Assembly (NCBI GenBank): GCA_020846005.1
Contig: JADLEQ010000043.1
Coordinates: forward strand, 124,001 to 188,000
Direction: 5' to 3'
DNA length: 64,000 bases
Source: Polyangiaceae bacterium
Lineage (GTDB): Bacteria > Myxococcota_A > Polyangia > Polyangiales > Polyangiaceae
Positions 60,501 through 64,000 of this stretch are shown here, piece by piece (within the stretch, counting starts at the first letter, position 1; every line of letters starts with the position of its first letter). The position numbers and the translations under genes were made by a program. Below the pieces are notes generated by a model, which ran no database searches, was not told where the DNA came from, and was given only the letters and a program-made list of their open reading frames with translations.

Positions 60501-63126
60501 GGCGTGCAACGTCGTGGGGTCGCTCGGGACGTGCGGGCCAGCGCCGTCGACGATCGTCTGCCGCGACGCGGCCGGCGAGTGCGACGTGGCGGAGACCTGC
60601 AGCGGGAGCGCCACGACCTGCCCGGCGGACGGCAAGCTGCCGTCGGGCACGGCGTGCACCTCGGACGGCAACCCGTGCACGAAGGACGAGTGCAACGGCA
60701 CCGCCTCGACCTGTGGCTACGCCCCAGGCAACGCGGGGACGGTGTGCAGGCCCTCGGCGGGCGTGTGCGATCTCGAGGAGACGTGCAGCGGGTCCGCGGC
60801 GACCTGCCCGGCGGACGCCTTCGCCGCCGCCACCGCGGTGTGCCGTGCGGCGACCGACGCCTGCGACGCGGAGGAGAAGTGCACCGGGGCAGCGGCCGAT
60901 TGCCCGGTGGACGGCAAGACGGCCGCCGGCGACGCCTGCGAGGACGACGGCAACGCGTGCACCACCGATCGCTGCGACGGATCGGGCGGCTGCCAGCACG
61001 CCCCGGGCAACTCGGGCGCCACGTGCCGCGCCGCGGCCGGGCCCTGCGACGTGGCCGAGGCCTGCGACGGCACCACCGCGGTGTGCCCGACCGACGGCGC
61101 GAAGCCGGACGGCACGGCCTGCTCCGACAGCAACGTCTGCAACGGCAGCGAGTCCTGCACCTCTGGCACCTGCAGCGCGACGGTCGCGCTCAACTGCGAC
61201 GACGCCAACCCGTGCACCGCGGACTCGTGCGATCCGGTGACCGGCTGCGCGAACACGAGCCAGTCGGACGGCTACGCCTGCGACGACGGCAACCCGTGCA
61301 ACACGGACGACCGCTGCACCGCCGGGGTGTGCTCGGGGACGGGCGGCCCGAACTGCAACGACGACAACCCCTGCACGGTGGACGGCTGCGACACCGGCAC
61401 CCAGCAGTGCCTCGCCCCGGTGAACGTCGCCGATGGCACACCGTGCAACGACGGCAGCGCGTGCACCCAGGTCGACACCTGCCAGAACGGCGCGTGCACC
61501 GGCGCGTCGCCGCTCGCCTGCGATGACGCGAACGCGTGCACGGCGGACGTGTGCGACGACGCCGTCGGTTGCCTCTCGACCGCGATCGGGGATGGCGGCG
61601 CCTGCTCCGACAACAACCAGTGCAACGGCGCGGAGACCTGCCAGTCCGGGGTGTGCACGAGCGGCACGCCCCTCGTCTGCAACGACTCCAACCCGTGCAC
61701 GGCGGACGGCTGCTCGCCCACGGGCGGGTGCGTCACCGTGGCGGTGCCGAACGGCATCTCGTGCAGCGACGGCAACCCGTGCAACGGCGGCGAGACGTGC
61801 CAGGCGGGCGTCTGCGCGGCCGGTACCGCGACGGGTTGCGACGACGCGAACCCGTGCACCGCGGACGCGTGCGACTCGGTGACGGGTGCGTGCACGAACG
61901 TCCCGCTCGCGGACGGCGTCTCCTGTAGCGACAACGACCCGTGCAACGGCGCGGAGCTCTGCCAGGGCGCGGTGTGCCAGCCGGGCGCGACGGTCGACTG
62001 CGACGACGGTAACCCCTGCACCACTGACGCCTGCGACCCGACGCAGGGTTGCGTGGCGACCGAGGCAGCGAACGGCACGGCGTGCGAGGACACGAGCGTC
62101 TGCACGCAGGGCGACTCGTGCCAGAGCGGCGCCTGCCAGGCCGGCGCGACCATCGGCTGCGACGACGACAACCCCTGCACCGTGGACATCTGCGATTCGA
62201 GCTTCGGCTGCGCGCACGCGCCGCTCGCGGACGCCACCACATGCGACGACGGCAACCCGTGTTCCAGCGGCGACGCCTGCACCGCGGGCGAGTGCAAGGG
62301 CACGAGCGGCCTCGACTGCGACGACGACGACCCGTGCACCACCGACTCTTGCGACGTGGGGACGCAGACCTGTACCCACACGGCGCGAGCGGACGGCGCG
62401 GCGTGCAGCGACGGCAGCTCCTGCACCTTCGGCGACACGTGCCAGTCCGGAGCGTGCGCCGGCACGGCGATGGAGTGTGGCGACGCCAACGGCTGCACGC
62501 TGGACGACTGCGACGTGACCACGGGCTGCCTGCACAACCCGCAGAGCGGCACGACCTGCAACGACGGCAACCCATGCACCGAGGGCGATCGCTGCGTCGG
62601 CTCGGCGTGCACTCCGGTGAGCGGGACGGTCTGCGTCGCCGCGGGCGAGTGCCGCGCGGTCGGCACGTGCGACGCGCAGACGGGGCTGTGCTCGGATCCG
62701 GCAGCGCCGGACGGCACGGCCTGCTCCACCGGGAGCTGCGAGAGCGGCGCGTGCGTGAGCACTGGCGGCGCCGGCGGCGCCGGCGGTCAGGATGGCGGCG
62801 TCGACGCGGGTGGCGCCTCCGGCGCCGCGGGCTCGGGCGGCAGCGGCGCGACGGCTTCGGGCGGGTCGTCCGGGTCGTCCGGCGCGAGCGGAACTTCCGG
62901 CGCGAGCGGAACGTCGGGCGCCGCGGGCGCTGGCGGCTCGTCCGGGACGGGCGGGTCGGGGACGGACGCCGGCCCGGACTCGGGCGCCGGGGAGACGTTC
63001 GCGTTCGAGCCGGGCGGCTGTTCGTGCCGGGCGGGCGGGTCGAGCTCCTCTGCACCGGGGGCGCTCGCGGCGCTCGGGTTGCTTGGCCTGCTCGCGGCTC
63101 GCCGTCGGCCGCGACGCGCTGGTTGA
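54580..63126 (+). CDS. giant surface protein: lipobox, double FG-GAP propeller, disintegrin-like Cys repeats, MYXO-CTERM
   Basis: 2848 residues, with GAGGAG 6 nt before ATG 54580. In order: lipobox-like end at C21 (ALFAAGC); an N-terminal domain (about 50-265) with DLTEWYENGPLGLEQGFTL, shared with the protein at 63356; 14 repeats of about 53 residues (about 267-1028; SQQAKLTASDGAASDYFG, IVGAYGDDD, GAAYVF); a Cys-rich region (about 1030-2760) containing 18 CRxxxxECDxxExCxGxSxxCPxD modules, three GNCVDGVCC units and, from about 2200, DDxNPCTxDxCD repeats; a Gly/Ser linker; and a MYXO-CTERM tail (Cys 2814 and 2816, helix, RRRPRR). The tail predicts sorting to the surface after export. It is probably an adhesive or lectin-like protein; the ligand is unknown. 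Confidence 0.9.
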   Translation: MTWSKTTWAWGALVALFAAGCGQEPGQQAPASGAEAPAQAPAPDPLGDPAADETPPEALAVRAARRRTIQQTAGAEFSVWAPREGKPAGARNARHHFGLEFTAGGVTLARPSAEEAYRVELSLESLRCGGARARVGAAEPQRSELQPNRVEYSRRGGDLTEWYENGPLGLEQGFTLRSGAPCAGDSHELELGVQVRGDLVPSQRGTGEVSLVDSAGAGRLAVHSLHAEDATGRVLPAAFVVREGELTIRVDVQGATYPIEVDPLIGVEQAKLQALDSSGFQYGRSSALDADSSATAIVAAYRDDGLGNDSGVAYILVKSGSTWTHQAKLRAADGGAGQYFGGDVALAGTVAVVGAYGDVGYTGAAYVFVQSGTTWSQQAKLTPSGAETSDYVGYAVSVQGSSALIGAYGDDDKGSNAGAAYVFAQSGTTWSQQAKLTASDGAASDYFGRAVAIYSTYAIVGAYANDDGGSSSGSAYVFSRTGTVWSQQAKLLASDAAASDYFGYSVAIFSTAAAVGAYGDGSSAGAVYVFDRSGTIWTQLPKVVAADGAASDFFGISVSYATTLAVGATGDDDAGSASGSVYVYSRAGSTFTQEAKLVATDGAAIDSFGTSVSYRSNKVLVGANGADERGPNSGAAYAYSRLGTVWSLDSKALPHDAYTSDYLGRSVATRGSTTVAGASGDDTLGATGGIGWIYHRTGTIWAHEQRVNASDGATYQAFGYSTSVGGSDGDVVIFGAYGDTSYRGAAYVFNRNGSAWTQGAKLVASDAADGDYGGISVSIIKGATTLLSGAYLDDGTYTDQGAAYVFTGSGTAWAQQAKLTAADPAASDYFGRAVSVGENGAAVTALVGAYGKDSGAVSDAGAAYVFVRSGTTWSQQAKFAPVDRQAGDLFGYAVSYDSDTAVVGAFGVSGSAGAVYVHARTGTTWSQKAKLLASDGAASDNFGYAVAVRGDLLVAGAYGDDDLGSGAGAAYVFKRTGTAWAEQSKVLASDGLASDIFGYALDMDGTRVVIGAYGHDELASSGGAAYVSLLLSANGDTCSVGTACASGNCVDGVCCDAACGNGVTTDCLSCNQAGLLGTCSFLPSTYTCRAAAGECDQAEVCSGASSTCPSDTKKSNGTACTDDGNVCSTDTCNGSSDSCQHPAGNAGATCRAAADVCDVAETCTGSSTTCPTNSYLPSSTSCRAAAGECDVAESCPGNAAACPSDAKKSNGTACTDDGNVCTTDTCNGTSVTCQHPAGNAGTTCRGAADECDQAETCTGSSTSCPADAKKASGTACSSDANPCTVDQCNGSSNACQHPAGNAGTACRAQNGACDVAEACTGSSTSCPADGYAGASTTCRASAGACDLAESCTGSSPSCPADVFRDSSYQCGAPSCNGGTNTATLASYCPGNAASCPSQQQVSCSPYSCSGTGCGGSCPGVPCSGGYYCDSGVCLATKANGQSCSTGTQCTSGNCVDGVCCNTACGSGSTTDCQACNVSGSVGTCTNLASTHTCRSAAGECDQAETCTGSSSACPADAKKANGTACTADTNPCTLDQCNGSSNSCQHPAGNAGAACRTATGDCDVAEVCSGSSTSCPADSLASAGTVCRAAVGPCDAAEACSGSAATCPSDVYATAGTECRAAAGECDVAETCGGSSTSCPSDAKKASGTACTADTNPCTLDQCNGSSTSCQHPAGNAGASCRAAAGECDVAETCTGSSTSCPTDAKKASGTTCTADTNPCTLDQCNGTSVDCQYPAGNAGALCRDAAGECDLPETCTGSSTSCPTDAKKASGTTCTADTNPCSKDECNGSSAACQHPAGNAGSTCRVAAGPCDVAETCTGASTTCPTDAVAGAGSPCRPSAGSCDVTETCNGTGTTCPSDAFQPASTQCRAAECTPATPNASATQAANCTGSDADCPAPQTLQCDTALCNGSACAGCVSDAECTGGKICDTGVCVSPKPNGQTCSTGAQCSSGDCVDGVCCNSACGGGAPNDCQACNVVGSLGTCGPAPSTIVCRDAAGECDVAETCSGSATTCPADGKLPSGTACTSDGNPCTKDECNGTASTCGYAPGNAGTVCRPSAGVCDLEETCSGSAATCPADAFAAATAVCRAATDACDAEEKCTGAAADCPVDGKTAAGDACEDDGNACTTDRCDGSGGCQHAPGNSGATCRAAAGPCDVAEACDGTTAVCPTDGAKPDGTACSDSNVCNGSESCTSGTCSATVALNCDDANPCTADSCDPVTGCANTSQSDGYACDDGNPCNTDDRCTAGVCSGTGGPNCNDDNPCTVDGCDTGTQQCLAPVNVADGTPCNDGSACTQVDTCQNGACTGASPLACDDANACTADVCDDAVGCLSTAIGDGGACSDNNQCNGAETCQSGVCTSGTPLVCNDSNPCTADGCSPTGGCVTVAVPNGISCSDGNPCNGGETCQAGVCAAGTATGCDDANPCTADACDSVTGACTNVPLADGVSCSDNDPCNGAELCQGAVCQPGATVDCDDGNPCTTDACDPTQGCVATEAANGTACEDTSVCTQGDSCQSGACQAGATIGCDDDNPCTVDICDSSFGCAHAPLADATTCDDGNPCSSGDACTAGECKGTSGLDCDDDDPCTTDSCDVGTQTCTHTARADGAACSDGSSCTFGDTCQSGACAGTAMECGDANGCTLDDCDVTTGCLHNPQSGTTCNDGNPCTEGDRCVGSACTPVSGTVCVAAGECRAVGTCDAQTGLCSDPAAPDGTACSTGSCESGACVSTGGAGGAGGQDGGVDAGGASGAAGSGGSGATASGGSSGSSGASGTSGASGTSGAAGAGGSSGTGGSGTDAGPDSGAGETFAFEPGGCSCRAGGSSSSAPGALAALGLLGLLAARRRPRRAG
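57880..61120 (+). repeat. coding tandem repeats of disintegrin-like Cys modules
   Basis: Within the giant gene, about 18 units recur at DNA and protein level. The most similar copies lie at about 59440-59940, where GACGCGAAGAAGGCGAGCGG and GACACCAACCCGTGCACGCT recur almost unchanged. This suggests unit duplication or gene conversion, and the region is prone to length change and misassembly. Confidence 0.85.
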
Positions 63127-63355
63127 TCCCGTAGCGCCGGCGCGCCTGCCGGCCCTCGTGAGCGTCAGGGCTCGCTGTTACGTTGCCGGGGCGGTTTGAT
63201 CCGCCAAGGCGCTCGGCGTAAGCTTCCGGATCAGCAGTTGGCTCCGCCCGCCGCGGTGCGGGATGGGAGCCGGGCGGTTCGCCCGGCCGATCGGTGGCTG
63301 GGAGCGAGCCGAATCGGTGTCGTCCGCGGCGCGTGCGCGCCCTGGAGGTCTGGTG

Positions 63356-64000
63356 ATGGCTCGGCGGAAAGCGTTGGCTTGGTTGTGCGTGGGGCTCGCC
63401 TTCGGCGCGCTGGCGTGCGGGAACGAGGGGAGCGAGACCCCGCCCCCGCCCGAGAGCACGCCGGCGCCGGTGACCGGCCCCGAGCTGGAGCCGTCCGAGG
63501 CCGATCGGCCGCCGGCGGATCCGCCGGCGTTGCGGGCCGCGCAGCGCCGCGGAGTGCAGCGCAAGGCGGGACCGGCGTACCGCGCGCGGGCGAGCGACAC
63601 CGCCCGCGCCTTCGAGGCGAGCAACCCCCAGCACGCGTTCGTCGCGCGGTTCTCCGAGGACGGCGTCGCGCTGGAGGGGCGCGCGCGCGACGCCGGCGAG
63701 GGTGCCGGAGGCTATCGCGCGGTGCTCACGCTCGAGCGGGCCGGGTGCGGCGCCGCCGCGCGGCGGGTCGGGGTGGCCGTTCCCCAGGCGGTCGAGGCGC
63801 AGGGCAACCGGATCGAGTATCGGCGCGACGCGAGCGAGCTGGTCGAGTGGTACGAGAACGGCCCGCTCGGGCTGGAGCAGGGCTTCACGCTCGCGGGGCC
63901 GCGCCTCTGCGAGGGCGCGACGGGGGCGCTCGAGCTCGAGCTGGCGGTGCGCGGAGATCTCGAGCCCCGCCGGCGCGACGCCGGCGAGCTGCTCCTGGTG
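63356..64000 (+). CDS. lipoprotein, paralogue of the giant protein N-terminus (3' truncated by window edge)
   Basis: The first 215 residues are visible and the frame stays open to the right edge. GGAGG lies 7 nt before ATG 63356. The lipobox ends at C21 (FGALAC). A Pro/Glu-rich stretch (about 25-55) leads into a domain matching residues about 55-200 of the giant protein: AAQRRGVQRKAG, NRIEYRRDASELVEWYENG and PLGLEQGFTL; one 15-residue run (WYENGPLGLEQGFTL) is identical. A second large propeller/Cys-rich protein probably follows outside the window. No TPR protein lies between the two. Confidence 0.85.
   Translation, partial: MARRKALAWLCVGLAFGALACGNEGSETPPPPESTPAPVTGPELEPSEADRPPADPPALRAAQRRGVQRKAGPAYRARASDTARAFEASNPQHAFVARFSEDGVALEGRARDAGEGAGGYRAVLTLERAGCGAAARRVGVAVPQAVEAQGNRIEYRRDASELVEWYENGPLGLEQGFTLAGPRLCEGATGALELELAVRGDLEPRRRDAGELLLV

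Noticed and set aside
57058-62535. An 1825-residue open frame on the minus strand opposite the giant gene
   Set aside because: It is antisense to the repetitive Cys-codon region; its translation is Arg/Val/Ala/Gly-rich without domains or a ribosome site, whereas the plus frame has signal, repeats and a sorting tail. The openness follows from repeat-wide codon bias.
1-64000. tRNA, rRNA, insertion sequences, prophage genes or attachment sites
   Set aside because: No cloverleaf-like stretches, transposase, integrase or phage proteins were recognised by reading; a covariance-model scan was not possible.

Overview
The window comes from a very GC-rich genome, and its gene content points to a myxobacterium-like member of Myxococcota, probably of the Polyangiales type. 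The clues are a type II secretion (Gsp) operon ending in gspN, eukaryote-like Ser/Thr kinase signalling, an FHA-GAF-adenylate cyclase, a chemosensory operon containing a HEAT-repeat protein, many Cys-rich and Gly/Ser-linker lipoproteins, and a MYXO-CTERM sorting tail. No rRNA, tRNA, CRISPR array, insertion sequence or phage gene was recognised.

Layout. 1-5.7 kb: the 3' end of a T2SS operon (gspJ-K-L-M-N), translationally coupled to a DEDDh exonuclease. 5.8-7.5 kb: three small transcription units, including an orphan TRAP-type binding protein. 7.6-14.9 kb, minus strand: a gap-pgk-tpi-secG-glycosyltransferase operon followed by hscA-fdx. 15-22.4 kb: sixA, accA, an outer-membrane-like protein, the FHA-GAF-cyclase, glpK, a UPF0158 protein and an exported protein of unknown function. 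22.4-33.3 kb: a large Cys-rich MopE-motif lipoprotein, a GH31 lipoprotein, an isolated boxB, a coiled-coil protein, a quinone-oxidoreductase-type MDR and an aldehyde dehydrogenase. 33.5-41 kb: a tightly coupled chemosensory operon (response regulator, cheA, two cheW, HEAT, cheR, cheB) without a receptor. 41.2-43.6 kb: two Hsp20 genes and an HtrA-type protease, a proteostasis group. 43.6-47.6 kb: two lipoproteins and an AI-2E-family permease.

47.7-64 kb is the most unusual part. Two gene sets diverge from a 568-nt intergenic region carrying a 14-bp tandem array. Leftward are a Ser/Thr kinase, a TPR-type two-helix membrane protein and a Kelch/Cys-rich lipoprotein, all joined by TGATG overlaps. 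Rightward are a paralogue of the TPR membrane protein, then a 2848-residue protein with a lipobox, 14 FG-GAP-like repeats (two times seven), 18 disintegrin-like ECD modules, a Dictyostelium-type Cys-repeat region and a MYXO-CTERM tail. A paralogue of that giant protein starts just before the right edge. I read this as a kinase-linked surface-protein locus; the linkage is inferred from gene order and paralogy only.

A second cross-cutting signal is regulatory. At many gene starts lacking a Shine-Dalgarno sequence, a GGTANCNT-like -10 element lies only 6-9 nt before the start codon, which suggests leaderless or nearly leaderless mRNAs. Starts with conventional leaders have GGAGG-type ribosome sites instead.
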